Source of the DNA: Chara braunii
Lineage: Eukaryota > Streptophyta > Charophyceae > Charales > Characeae
Length of the DNA: 54,471 bases
Direction: 5' to 3'
Assembly (NCBI GenBank): GCA_003427395.1
Contig: BFEA01000045.1
Span: forward strand, 1,617,264 to 1,671,734
The notes below the pieces were generated by a model. The model did no database searches. It saw nothing but the letters and a program-made list of their open reading frames with translations, and was not told where the DNA came from. The translations under genes were made by a program, and so were the position numbers. Below, one piece after another: positions 33,851 through 45,179 of this stretch. Every line of letters begins with the position of its first letter. The first letter of the stretch is position 1.

Positions 33851-34680
33851 CCACAAACCCTTGCTTTCGGGTCGTCAATTAATGCTTTATACGGGTTTGG
33901 TTCTCATAGGACGTGGGGACATCGATACGAACTGTAAATTTTGTAAATGATAGTGTTTTAGAAAGTTTAGATTATTGTGGCTCGTAGCGTTTAATTTATA
34001 CACAAATCAATGTACAGTTGGCTTGTAGCGTTTAATTTCGACGTGCTTCAATGTACAATTTAATTTATACACAGTTCAATGTACAGTTGGCTTGTAAGTG
34101 ATCGCCTTGAATCTCCAGTTTAGATTCAATTTATGGCCTGTCAATTGCATTCTTTGGGTTCCTAAGTTTTATTCAGGTCCAAAATATAGCGATTTGAACA
34201 TGAAATTAATAGCTTGCGAGTACCAATTTAAAATATAATGTCTTATTTTAACGAATAACATGTTCTTCTTTTCATTGTACACTTCACTCTTGGTGCTGAC
34301 CCTCCCCCATACATACCTTGATCCTTTCCTTATTTTCCCCCCATTGGCGGCCCTTTTGTCTAAGTGTCGACCTCCGGGTTAAAACCACAAGACTTCGAAC
34401 AGTACATACGAGGGGGTCGTCACCACCTCGCGGCGAAGTATTGCGTCCTCGGTCCTGTCATCCACCTCGATTCGGTTGTCCTTAATAACTCTCAGAATGC
34501 TGACGACCTCTTTTGCTCTATCCCCATGGAAGGGTCCTTCTTCCAACGAGATCTTATAGTACGCGTCGGCCAGCCCCCAAAAGCCCAATTCTACTTTGTC
34601 CAAAGCTTCCGTTGTCGAGCGCATTGACTCCCGTCTTTTGCAAAGTGCGGGAGCCCTCCCGGCTATGTCACGCAGGAGCT
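33851..34680. other. Intergenic; short repeat of a TGTACAGTTGGCTTGTA block
   Basis: CAATGTACAGTTGGCTTGTA occurs twice (about 34009 and 34077) with TTTAATTTATACACA nearby, possibly in the 3' flank of the preceding gene. From 34280 on, nothing is supported; opposite-strand frames at 34364-34627 are mirror shadows. Confidence 0.45.
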
Positions 34681-34689
34681 AAAATAAAA

Positions 34690-34870
34690 CAAAACAAATA
34701 TAATTATATATATAAATATATATACAAATATATATATAAATATATATATATTTATATATGTATATATACAGGGTCACCAGCCCGTACGTTCGGAGGTCCC
34801 CGGGCAGACCTCCGTACGTACGGGCGTTCGGGGTCCCGTACGGGGTCTGAACCCGACGGCATGCGGCCCC
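34690..34870. repeat. AT-rich palindromic run followed by CGTACG-rich block
   Basis: TATA/AAATATAT alternation from about 34698 to 34768 is strongly self-complementary. It is followed by GTACGTTCGGAGGTCC and its partial complement GGACCTCCG-like words (GGTCCCCGGGCAGACC) and repeated CGTACGGG. Confidence 0.7.
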
Positions 34871-34873
34871 TGC

Positions 34874-35365
34874 CAAAAATTATTTCGGGGCCTAAAAATA
34901 ATTATTTTTTTCGGAATTTGTTATGTGAGTTCTCTATGACGTGAGGTACATGCCTGTAAATTTTCAAGTCACTTGGCTGAGCCAAATAAGAATTAAAAAT
35001 CACCAAAGATGCCGGTGTCAAAACGTGCTCGCCCATATATTTTTTCACTTTTTACTTTTTGTTTTCACTTCAGTTCGGGGTCTAAACAATTTTATTTTTT
35101 TTTGAAACTTTTTTAGTGGGTTTTGTATTATGTGAAGTACACATCTGTAAATTTTCAGGGCATTTAGCTATGCAAAAAAAAAAAAATGAAAAATCGCCAA
35201 AGATGGCGGTATCGAAAACATGCTCGCGCACTCACTAATTTTAATTCTCTTTTTATTTTTATTTATTTTTATTATTAGTATTTGGTTTTCGTATTTTATT
35301 TTTATTTCAAATTTTGTAAGGAATTCGGATGTAATTCTCAGGCAAAGCTTGTTTAATTTATGTTT
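34874..35365. repeat. Tandem repeat of about 200 bp, two copies, cut by gap
   Basis: TTCGGGGCCTAAAAATAATT, GTGAGGTACATGCCTGTAAA, TTTTCA, AAAATCACCAAAGATGCCGG and CGTGCTCGC recur as TTCGGGGTCTAAACAATTTT, GTGAAGTACACATCTGTAAA, AAAATCGCCAAAGATGGCGG and ATGCTCGCG. More copies may lie in the gap. Confidence 0.8.
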
Positions 35366-36304
35366 NNNNNNNNNNNNNNNNNNNNNNNNNNNNNNNNNNN
35401 NNNNNNNNNNNNNNNNNNNNNNNNNNNNNNNNNNNNNNNNNNNNNNNNNNNNNNNNNNNNNNNNNNNNNNNNNNNNNNNNNNNNNNNNNNNNNNNNNNNN
35501 NNNNNNNNNNNNNNNNNNNNNNNNNNNNNNNNNNNNNNNNNNNNNNNNNNNNNNNNNNNNNNNNNNNNNNNNNNNNNNNNNNNNNNNNNNNNNNNNNNNN
35601 NNNNNNNNNNNNNNNNNNNNNNNNNNNNNNNNNNNNNNNNNNNNNNNNNNNNNNNNNNNNNNNNNNNNNNNNNNNNNNNNNNNNNNNNNNNNNNNNNNNN
35701 NNNNNNNNNNNNNNNNNNNNNNNNNNNNNNNNNNNNNNNNNNNNNNNNNNNNNNNNNNNNNNNNNNNNNNNNNNNNNNNNNNNNNNNNNNNNNNNNNNNN
35801 NNNNNNNNNNNNNNNNNNNNNNNNNNNNNNNNNNNNNNNNNNNNNNNNNNNNNNNNNNNNNNNNNNNNNNNNNNNNNNNNNNNNNNNNNNNNNNNNNNNN
35901 NNNNNNNNNNNNNNNNNNNNNNNNNNNNNNNNNNNNNNNNNNNNNNNNNNNNNNNNNNNNNNNNNNNNNNNNNNNNNNNNNNNNNNNNNNNNNNNNNNNN
36001 NNNNNNNNNNNNNNNNNNNNNNNNNNNNNNNNNNNNNNNNNNNNNNNNNNNNNNNNNNNNNNNNNNNNNNNNNNNNNNNNNNNNNNNNNNNNNNNNNNNN
36101 NNNNNNNNNNNNNNNNNNNNNNNNNNNNNNNNNNNNNNNNNNNNNNNNNNNNNNNNNNNNNNNNNNNNNNNNNNNNNNNNNNNNNNNNNNNNNNNNNNNN
36201 NNNNNNNNNNNNNNNNNNNNNNNNNNNNNNNNNNNNNNNNNNNNNNNNNNNNNNNNNNNNNNNNNNNNNNNNNNNNNNNNNNNNNNNNNNNNNNNNNNNN
36301 NNNN
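35366..36304. other. Assembly gap, 939 N
   Basis: Unknown sequence. The frames of 318-414 residues reported across it are not real. Confidence 0.99.
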
Positions 36305-37271
36305 ATGACCGATTAGAAATGACAACCTAATCTTTAACTTATGATTGGGTATGTCGACACTTACTAATTCCTGTAAGAAATAACTTCTCCAAGTAAATTT
36401 CACTGCAACCATTCAGATCAACAAGTGATCTGGTTCCTGGCCGAGGTTTGAGCTCTTGGTTCGACCATACCCCCGCAATATACATAACTCAGCTAGATGC
36501 GCATAAATTTTGTTGGTCGCTTTGTCCTCCTACCCAATAATTATCATTTTCATATCTTGAAAGATGAAGTATCAACCTTCACCTTCAAGACGCAAAAACC
36601 CTTATTCGTGTGTCTTCCGAACGAAATATTTAACTTGAAAAAATTATCCCCTCACTTCAGCCAAGTTACACACAGCTTGCATTGCCATGCGTGTGATTAC
36701 CCCTCAATGCACAAGCATGATAGTTCAATCATTGGGGCAATCCAAATAGTATTCATCTGGTCGGTCCTATCTATATATATCTATATATATATATATTGAT
36801 TACCCTCGTAGAGTCATATAAACTTGACTCTATCATAAGGACTACTCAACTTGGAGCCTGGCTTATGAAGACGTGTCTAGCCATGATAGAGTTGTCGGCC
36901 CTCGCGGGCCTCTGCCTCTATCTAATCGAGTGGCGCGAGTTCCTCGTTGTCAAAAATTAAGGCGGTAGTGCGTCCACCCAGCTTGACCTGAACCATTCGC
37001 GTATCATAGAGGGAAGCTAGTCCTGAAGCTCCAAACTATGGCGCGAAATGGTTGTCGCATTCGAAAAATGTGCCTCGTCAAAGTGTCTCTAATCAGAATG
37101 ACGTCGTAACATTCTAAATGTAGCGTCCTCTGGACAGGGTAAGTGTAACACTCACAATAACCCGAGAAAGACATTGGAGCTTACTCGCGCGATGGAAATA
37201 CAAAGTATATCCATAAAAATCTTCCGGAAGTCAGGCCACGTTGGCACGAACATCTGCGCGGGAATTAGGAA
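36305..37271. other. No supported gene
   Basis: Contains a short (TA)n run at about 36769-36796 and the small palindrome GGCCCTCGCGGGCC near 36897. No coding sequence recognised. Confidence 0.45.
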
Positions 37272-37853
37272 TCATTGCCCACTCCTGAGCAATCCAACAA
37301 AACCAACCCAACGAGTGCGTAATCCATCCTGCGCAAATAAAAGTCGTTCTGCACGTTGAATCAGATCTTCATGCACAGTGTCGCGTACCAGCAAATATCT
37401 AGCCTGAGTAAGATTCCGCCGTCCGCTAGCCATCTTCACACCCGAAAGAGTCGCCAATTAAAAGAGACGTTCCCAGATCTTATAAGCCGCATCATCGAAT
37501 GCGACGACGTCAAAACGTTCAGAGCGAAAGACATTAAATCTATTCGCTCGTACCCGTCTCACGTGATGAAGGAGACTGAAAGGTCCTTGCTGATCGTTCA
37601 ACCATAGTACAATATAAAGAAACATTCCTTTAATCTCAGGAATATCTTCTCTAACGGGATTTGCTTCGTGAATTACGACGAGATTCATGTCTCCGTAATC
37701 TCGGGATGGATTAGGAGACACAAATTCATACCGCACAATATGTTGTTCCTGCTCTATCAAGAAAATATAACTTCGCGGTGGGTTCCTCACACGTCTATCC
37801 CAAAACCACGGCTCATCTCGTTCCGAAAAAACTTCAAGCGGATTATAAACCAA
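37272..37853 (-). pseudogene. Hypothetical protein, one in-frame stop
   Basis: On the minus strand a protein-like frame reads VYNPLEVFSERDEPWFWDRR, YIFLIEQEQHIVRYEFVSP and NRFNVFRSERFDVVAFDDAA. It meets TAA at 37458-37460 and then continues in the same frame with RRNLTQARYLLVRDTVHEDL to a stop at 37272. A TGA lies just upstream of 37853, and no ATG starts the frame, so it is a fragment or exon. I recognise no family. One nonsense mutation, or an intron, explains the internal stop. Confidence 0.35.
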
Positions 37854-39180
37854 ACGTCATTTTAGTATCAAACCAGTACGTGACCGTGTCGGCACTGCTA
37901 TCCAAGATATCGCCGCCTCACGCGTGCTGAACAATCGAAGGATCACTACTCATGTGGACATCTGGACGACAAAGCAACAACTTTGTCAAAATAAATTTAT
38001 ATATATCAATCTCTGCACTCATCCTCCCTTTTCCCTCGGCCGCGATTTTTGTGTCACGGTCCAACCGTGAAGGTAGTGCCTACTTGCACTGCTTTAACAC
38101 TATTTGAAACATGAAATTGGGCTTCTTTTGGCACCAGTTCCCCATACGTTGGTGATGACCATCAAAGAAAAGGTGCTAAATTCAGTCTTCCTCCATTTGA
38201 AAGCATAAGAAAAGTGACTACCCCCTTGCTATAGGACATCCTACCCTCTAGAAAGTGGTCAAGAATACCCCTTCTCCTCGTCCGAACAAATTGTTAAGAT
38301 CTCATAAGTTAGGCTGGCTTCACTGCAATACAGCATGATATTCCCCCTTTAAACGGTCCACTCCGGGCCAATAACAAGGCCGACTCCTAAGGCAACGTAC
38401 CCCTGCCCCGGATGCCTCCTAGTGAGAAGAAGTCCCAATCTCCAGGTGTAGACATTTTTTCTATACCTTCCTACTGAGGGTTGACTTAGACGAATCAAAA
38501 AATAGTTCAAGGGAGGAGTTAAAACTCTTTTTGGACGGGTACAGAGGGAAATGGTCATTCGGGATAGAATAGGATGATCCTTGGGGAAGATACTAAATTA
38601 TTTCTTTTCTTCATTTTCGTCATCTACGAATTCTATTTTTTCGACACCCGTCAATTCTTCTTTTTCACTATATTCTTCTTGTGACATACAGACAGGTAAA
38701 GAGTTGAAGAAGAGTAACATTTTCATCTTCCCTTAAACAAGCAAAATGTGGATCCCTTCTCACACATATTTTTTTACCTACCTGCACGATCAACAAAAAA
38801 AAACATCCCAACTCATCCATATCCCAACCAAAGTCAGCCCCCTTCTCACAAGCATGACATCACACACTTTACCTTTCCCTGAATTCCAAGCAAGGTCATG
38901 CAAGGTGTGGGTTCACACAGGTGTGCAAGGGAAACTGGGTCAACTTACAGGCAGACTGACCTTGAGTGAAGTTTGCCAAAATGTTCCACTTAAGAAGACC
39001 GTTTAAAACCTCGCCACTTGATAAGAGGATTGTCACAACAAGTCGTCAACAAGGTGTTAACACCATACCCGCAAAGTAATCACCTGCCGCAACACTCCCC
39101 CAACACACTATCAATCTCAACAATTTAATAGCACCTGAGTGTCGTCATCACTCGCCTCCAATTTCACTGCGCCACTATGG
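37854..39180. other. No supported gene
   Basis: Two small minus frames were considered: 38349-38558, and an ATG-started 40-residue frame at 38598-38720 with an acidic tail (EFVDDENEEKK). Neither matches anything I know. The rest is mixed AT-rich sequence. Confidence 0.4.
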
Positions 39181-39458
39181 TGTCACACTCACCCCACTTT
39201 CAAGAGCACCACCACTTTGCGGTACCTTCCTTGCACTAATGCCCAGACACCACTTCTCGCAATTAGCACAAAAATACTGCCTCCACCGCTGTCAAAAATC
39301 AGCAACGCTTCTGCACCACTGCTGTTAAATCCAGCACCTGTTGTCGAATGTCGGTAGTGCTTCCGTGTTACCACCACCAAATACCAATGTTGCTGCTGCA
39401 AAATTTTGGCAGCGCTTCCCCGTCACCACACCCGCCGCCGTTACAAAAATTTAGTATC
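39180..39458. repeat. Diverged short tandem repeat with GCAGCGCTTCC and ACCACCA words
   Basis: CACCACT, CTGTCAAAAAT.AGCAACGCTT, GTCGGTAGTGCTTCC and TTTTGGCAGCGCTTCC recur at about 60-70 bp spacing up to the border of the composite repeat. Confidence 0.5.
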
Positions 39459-40078
39459 GCTGTCGGTGCGAATACCCTTACAAGGGTATCCGCCCTGGTT
39501 TTTGCAAGTGACAGAAGATAAGGTTTATTCAGGATCTGAGTATACCGTGCGAGGTTGCGGTCATGTTTGATTCGCGTTGACTAAATGGTTGGCGAGGAGA
39601 AGAGAGTGTTTGGGCGCGCAGTTTTGAGGCGCGCGCGGTGGTTTTTTTTCTCTTGAGGCTATAGAGCCGGTGTGTCCGCCGACAACATCTTTTGGCTTGA
39701 GTAAAGCTAAGGAAAGTTTCGTTTATTGAACTGACCGTGGTGCACCTTCATTCATGCGGCATGCGCCGTTCATAGTAGATTTGCTAGGTGGCGGCACACT
39801 TGTGCTGCATGTGCGACGGTAGCAAAAGGAAGAAATTTGCCCCTTCATACAACAAGGGTCGGAGCGTAGGCACCATAGACGCAGGCGGTGGCCGCCGCGC
39901 GGTATCATGGGGGCCACAGGTGTGACATACCGAGCAAAATACGGCCCCTATACGCATGTGCGTGCGTACAGGTCCGTGGGCTTGAGTGGGGGATCACGCA
40001 GCAGCCTTAGTACCGCTGCTACAGGCCCAGGCTGGCTGCGGCTACCGTTCATATACGGGGCCGCGCACAACCAGTCCA

Positions 40079-40147
40079 GGCTTGGGCTTAGCCCTATTGG
40101 TTATAGTGCCAGACTTTCACCAGGTGGATCCTGGGTTTGAGGCCAGC
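40079..40147 (+). tRNA. tRNA-Glu-like sequence, probably a SINE part
   Basis: TTAGCCCTATTGG resembles an A box, CTTTCAC is the anticodon loop of tRNA-Glu (TTC), and GGGTTTGAGGCC resembles a B box. Stems are imperfect and acceptor pairing is not visible, so function as a tRNA is unlikely. Confidence 0.45.
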
Positions 40148-41082
40148 AGGGAGCAGCGGAGGAGTGCATTGGAGTGAGCTGAGGGGTTGAGGGTCCCGCA
40201 GGGCTATCCCCCTTGGCTTTTTGTTGGGGGCTCCGACAGCGGGCCCGCGAGGTGGGACCGAGGTTGGGTTCCGACGGTTCCGCTCCGCCTAGCCGCTCTT
40301 TCCTAAATTCTCTTCTAGAATTGTTATTATTCTTGTTTTTATTTTTCTTTTTATTTATTATTTATCTTATCCCACTACGGGACGCAGTCCGGTACCGGTC
40401 TCAGGACCGGCCGTGACCCCACGCATGAACTGTTGAGGCACGGGCCGAGGAGCCCAACGTACATGCGAGTCGGACGGTGATTAACCCACGAGGCGGAAGA
40501 AACCTGTGTGGCAGTTCAACGTCCGCCAACCCCGGTCTGCTAAGAAAAGGATTGAGTGGGAGTATGCCCGTCGGGGCCCGCGAGGCGCAGGACCGGTGAC
40601 ACAGATTCACCAAAGTCCTAAATGTATCATTTGTGTGCCTGTTGGCAGGCAGCCTGTGTGGTCGCGGGACAAGGGGAATTCGTGGTCAACAACTCTTGCA
40701 CCGATCGTGGGTGGTGTCGTAAGACCAACAAAGTATCAAGTCGTCACAACCGCGGACGGCCAGGGCCTTGTCCCATCTGAAAAGGAACAGCAGTGGGACC
40801 TGACCATGCCCAAAACTTCAGATTGGTCTGTCCCAGATCTGCATATTTTGTAGATTTGGGGCGTAGTGTGAGCATGCCTGTTGGGGCCTGAGAGGTGGTG
40901 AACTGTGCCAGGGCGGAGCGGCCCAAGGCACAGTGGGGAGGCATGTAACTGTAGCCAGCTGGTCGCATAGAAACCCCCCGTCCTGCTGTTTCATTTTATT
41001 TTTGTTTTATTTTTATTTTCGTGTACCCTTTTGTTTCCGGCCTGAGACACGGCCCATGTGCTGGTTCCGGGACTGGCAAAGG

Positions 41083-41135
41083 TACCCAAGAGCCTAGCTC
41101 AGTGGGTACGCGCATGAACTGTTGAAAATATAGAC
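41083..41135 (+). repeat. tRNA A-box-like module
   Basis: TAGCTCAGTGGG (41095-41106) fits the tRNA A-box consensus exactly, in the order AGAGCC, A box, TACGC, CATGAACTGTTGA. The same module recurs with changes at 41419-41470 (GGCTCAGTTGG) and 41681-41725 (CGTTCAGTGGA). Each is preceded by a GGTNCCGGGAC-type stem. Confidence 0.5.
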
Positions 41136-41245
41136 CTCTGCGTAAACCCAGATACAATCAGATGTTTAGAGTAATGTATTTTTTTTAAATTACCTAGAGG
41201 CCAGCCAGTCCCGAGGTATTACCTCATGGCCATGCCCACAGGTTG

Positions 41246-41292
41246 GTCCTTCGGGATGTCCGTTATGATTGGAACAATACCGAGGCTGCGGG
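41246..41292 (+). ncRNA. U6 snRNA-like fragment, diverged
   Basis: GTCCTTCGGGATGTCC then ATTGGAACAATACCGAG follows the order of U6 (5' stem-loop with TTCG, then TTGGAACGATACAGAG). Similarity is lost after about 41290. It is a fragment in the composite repeat, not a functional gene. Confidence 0.5.
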
Positions 41293-41733
41293 GGCGGTCA
41301 CATGCGTTTGGGCATGTGCGGTGACTGAAAATCCGTGGGCTTTGCTGCTCCCCGAATTGTAGTCATGAGAGGCAACTTCTGCAGTAGGCCTGGCACCAGT
41401 TCCGAGACTGGTAGTAACACCAACTGGCTCGGCTCAGTTGGTACACCCGTGAACTGTTGAAGTGCAGACCTGTGTTCCTGCTCCGCTGGTACCAGGTAGG
41501 TGATACCAGCCGTGGGCCAGTCACTGTGCGTCCCCTCCGGTCCACTCCCCCTTTCGTTGTTCCTAATTCTTCTTCTAAGTTCTATCAATATTTTTAAATT
41601 TTTTATTTTTCTTATTTCTTATTTTAGTCTCAGGGGGACGCGGCCCGGTGCGGGTACCGGGACCGTCCGTGAGGGCCAAGAGCCTCGTTCAGTGGATACA
41701 CCACTGAACTGTGGAAATACAGACAGTGTCCCA

Positions 41734-41830
41734 GTCCTTCGGGACATCTAGTAGAGTTGGAACGGTATGGACGAGATTTGCATGGCCCCTGCGCAAGGTT
41801 GGCCCTACACGAATAAAGCCGAGGGGCAGC
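41734..41830 (+). ncRNA. U6 snRNA-derived sequence, near full length
   Basis: U6 is the spliceosomal RNA that pairs with U4 and U2 and forms the catalytic centre. Landmarks in order: 5' stem-loop GTCC-TTCG-GGAC (41734-41745), TTGGAAC (41757-41763), GCATGGCCCCTGCGCAAGG (41780-41798, identical to canonical U6), then a diverged ACACGAATAAAGCCGAG. The position of the invariant ACAGAGA box (41767-41773) reads ATGGACG, so it should not work in splicing. It follows a tRNA-like module directly, suggesting a chimeric retroposed unit. Confidence 0.8.
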
Positions 41831-42489
41831 CCGACATCTCAGTTGCAGTGGCATACAGTGGGCTGCCGATTGCTGTGTGCCCACTCAGTCGAACCAGTCG
41901 CCGGGCGCTGCGCTAGCAGCAACGGGCGGGGGGAGGATGGTCGGGCAGCACAGCGCGAGCAGGGAGGAGGCAAGTGGTAGAGTCACGGACGAATCCGGGC
42001 TGGTTCTGGCGCAAGATGCACGTGGGGGAAGGGAAAGAAGGTGGCAGATGGGAGAGCGGGGCGCATCGAGGAAGTGGGGAAGAAAAAGGAGATAAGGTGG
42101 GGAGGAGAGTGACAACAGCGGGTGGTGTGCAGAGGGAGCGAGGCGGAGGAAAACCAGACAGCAGGCGCCAAGATCAGGAGAGGGAACCCGACCAAGAACT
42201 GGGCCGGGTGCAGGCTGAGATGGTGCAGAGGGAGATGGGATAAGCATTGAGCCTGAGGCAACGGCCGACGGGCACTAGGAGAGGTGAGGTGAGGTCGGAA
42301 CGAGCGAGCCGTAGAGCCACAGGGAGGTGCTTAGCAATAGCAGGTAGAATAACGCAGTAGGCAAGGAGCGCAGAGGGAGACAGGTTACGAAGGAGGGGAA
42401 AAGAATGAATGAACCCGGACAGGGGCAGGCGCCGGGTACATCCGGAAACAAAGATGGTGGAAGGGAGGGGAGAGAAGAGGTAGAGAGGG
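41831..42489. other. Purine-rich sequence, no supported gene
   Basis: G/A-rich on the plus strand, producing overlapping Gly/Arg-rich and Pro/Ser-rich frames. No motif supports any of them. Confidence 0.5.
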
Positions 42490-42935
42490 CGTACCTCGCT
42501 CATTCCGTGATGAAAGTGAGCAAGGAGAGGTGGTAAGTATAGGTTTTTTAGCCGGGCGAAGCGGATGGTAAGGTTAGATTGGTGGGAGGATTACTGGTTA
42601 GAGTGAGGAATGGAGAGATGGTTGCGCCTAGGCATCCGAAGATGGATACGGCCGGGAATGGAGATCGAGTATCTCTCTCGTTTCTTGGCGAAACCGAGCA
42701 AGAGAAGACTCGTTTCAGAGGCTTTTGGGCCAGGGCGAACTCATTAGTAAAGTTAGTTCTGCTGTTAGAGAAGTGGGAAAAGGGTGAGTAGGAGAAAGTA
42801 GCGCGAGGAGCTCGGGGAACGAAGATATGGAGGGAGCAAAAAGCAGATATCCCAGTCGATTCTTGATAGAATCGAGTGTGGGAAGGGGCTAATCTGGGTT
42901 TTTTGGCCATGACGAACAGGATGGCATAGTTAGTT
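42490..42935 (+). repeat. Three tandem units each with a variable long hairpin
   Basis: Units of about 180 bp share GCTTTTGGGCCAGGGCGAA-type and GTTAGTT blocks. The hairpins are GCTCATTC/GAA..TGAGC (about 42499-42522), CTCT-CTCGTTTC/GAAACCGAG-AGAG (42673-42704) and CCCA-TCGATTC/GAATCGA-TGGG (42851-42882). Arm sequences differ between units but stay complementary. Confidence 0.6.
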
Positions 42936-44229
42936 TTCAGGTTGGGGCAGTGGTTTTCGAGATACAGTAGGTTTGGGCTGCGCCCAGGAGAAAGTGGTAA
43001 TGTACCTTCCCATGTTGGGGTGGAAGATACATTCTCAAGTTATATAACTTTTTTTATCACTAGTAGAGTGATGAATCTCGGGCTCATTGGTGTGGTCCTT
43101 GTCAGGATATGGTTCTTTACGTTCGTCACGATCGCGTTGCTCACACAATTGTTGGTGGTTATTCTTGTAATTCATCTCTTAATCTGAGTTGTGCTCGTCA
43201 GTACGATAGTATTCGTCGGGATGATCACAGCCATGCTGATTCGTGATCCTTTGTTGCTACACGGAAGCCTCCCTGTCCTTCAAAAGATCACGGTAAGCCT
43301 CCTCTGGAGTGATGACCTGTGCATGAGAGAGAGAAAGAGAGAGAGAGAGGGAGAGAAGATGAATAGGACGCTCAATACCTGGTTAGTTGAGCTGTCCAAT
43401 GCATCGCTTTACCTGGCCTGCACAAGACCAAGAAGATGGCATGTATGCATTTTTTTTTATTTTATTTTTTTTCTCTCTCAACTTTGATTTAGTTTTTGTT
43501 TATTATTATTGTTATTATTTTTTATTTTGAGTTAAGTTGACCGTAATTTTAGTCAGATGCATTCATGATAGTTGAGTGTAAGGGGGGACGAGTGATGGGA
43601 CGAGCACACTAAGAAGCCGTAGAGGGGCAGTTGTATGGGGGTAGCAGGTACAAGTACGAGGAGAAAAGTCATGCTGCCCATCTAGTAAGGAGCACGTACC
43701 TGGCCAAGATTGCACACTGATCCCTTGGAAACACAGGCTACAGATACTGAGGGAGACTCGTGGCAAAAGCTGATCTGTAGACTCACTTCTGAGAAAGAAC
43801 GCTTTGATTAAGCAAGGGACAAATTTGTGCATCTTGCCGGCACTTTGGCCCGACTTATTGAAAGGACAAAAACATGGTGAGCACGGGTAGCGCGACAAAA
43901 AGGGGGGGGGGCAGCCATAAGGAAGACAGGATGACTAATGCAGGGATGTAGAGCGGGACTGAATGAGAATGAGAGCAATGAATACAGTATGAGGAAGGGG
44001 GCATACCTGTCTGGCGGCAGTTTGTTCGAGCATCCTCGGTAGGTGCTCTAGTTGAAGATTGCAGGGAGGTTCACCTACTGGCTGCACTACCTATCCTACT
44101 CACCACGAGAGAGAGGAGCCAGCGGCAGACCTGAAGATTCGTTCGCTGGTCTGGGGCGCCGACAGTGCTACACAAAGCAGATGGAGTGAGGGCTGGTCGC
44201 TGCACGCTGCGCCATGCTGCCGCCCACTG
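42936..44229. other. No supported gene; GA and T-rich low complexity
   Basis: GAGA-rich at 43325-43358 and T-rich at 43448-43530. A plus frame at 42942-43187 is hydrophobic (VVLVRIWFFTFVTIALLTQL) but lacks an ATG context or family match. Confidence 0.45.
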
Positions 44230-44400
44230 CGGTTGAACCGCTGCTGGATGCTACTGCATGCTGCTGGATGCTACCTCATGCTGCTGGATGTTAGTGCATG
44301 CTGTCGGGGACTATTGCTTGCTACTATATACTGCTGTGCACATGATGCACACTGCTGCATACGGCGGGATAATGCTGCCTACTGTTGCAAGACTTGCTGC
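44230..44400. repeat. Short tandem repeat, TGCTGCTGGATGCTAC
   Basis: Degenerate units of about 25-30 bp with ATGCTGCTGGATGCTACTGC, decaying towards 44400. Confidence 0.75.
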
Positions 44401-45179
44401 TAGGAGACAACTGTATGAGCAGAGAAAGCGGTGATCCGGCGACATGACAGACTAAATGGGCAGGCGCTATTCGCAGCAGACAGGAGTGGGCAGGTGTGGC
44501 AAGCTGTGTGGAACTTAGCGGGCGGCATCTGTATGTGGCTCACGGGTGTGCTTGCGAGAATCTGTCGTGGTTCGATGTTGCACTTCTGGCGGAGGGTGCT
44601 GTTTCCCCCACTCTGCTGGCATTGCTGCGCTACCGTGCGTAGCGGAAATTGCGGGGTTGGGCAGTACAGACCACTGCCTTGGCCGTACCTTGTCGTATTG
44701 CTGCTCGCTGATTACGTACAATCGCTGTGAAGACAACGCCCTGTTGGTTCCGACTGCGACTATTGCGTTTCGAATACAACACGGGGGCGTGCTGTATTTG
44801 GACGTTGCATTTCTAGGCTGCGTAACTACGGTTTGGTCAGAGGGTAGTGTTGTGACTTTGGAGGAGAGGTTAGACTCAGCAAGGGGGTTCGGGGCTACGA
44901 CCTAAAGGTCCGTCAGGGTGCTGTTCTCTACATCCTGGTCGTTGTTTGACCACTCTTACTTCGTGTTCTTGGCCATCATTGTGGGGCCCTCAGACACATC
45001 CAGACTCCAAGTCCCTCTCCCGTGAGTCTGAGCGCACCTCCCTTGTATCTGAGAGTCTAAATATCTCCACCTCTACCCTTCTTACTCTAAGTCTAATCTA
45101 AGGTTGCAAGAGGAAGGCGGCAGGCGCGATTGCAACCCGTAGGACCGCGCCAAGGCCTCCGTGCGAGGTTCGCCTGACC
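44401..45179. other. No supported gene
   Basis: Plus frames at 44431-44730 and 44546-44905 overlap and have no recognised motif. A stem GGCGCG/CGCGCC encloses 45123-45151. Confidence 0.4.

Larger units (their letters stand above)
39459..41761 (+). mobile_element. Composite tRNA/U6-containing repeat, copy 1
   Basis: Matches 52177-54471 in direct orientation with only small differences (roughly 95% by eye); both copies begin GCTGTCGG. It starts with a perfect 18-base palindrome-like hairpin (ATACCCTTACAAGGGTAT, 39472-39489). It carries a tRNA-Glu-like block and then modules with CATGAACTGTTGA that sit after tRNA A-box-like words, two U6-like blocks, and T-rich joints at 40317-40372, 40985-41040 and 41560-41632. 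No reverse transcriptase or transposase frame exists. I infer a multimeric SINE-like element. The U6-like block and its 3' flank extend beyond the compared region, to about 41830. Confidence 0.75.

Noticed and set aside
35168-36412. Open frames of 318-414 residues
   Set aside because: They run through 939 N and contain almost no real sequence.
38349-38558. Organelle-derived fragment
   Set aside because: The minus frame looked vaguely organellar, but no plastid or mitochondrial gene could be identified.
38598-38720. 40-aa ATG-started minus-strand ORF with acidic tail
   Set aside because: Too short and unsupported by any motif or neighbouring gene.
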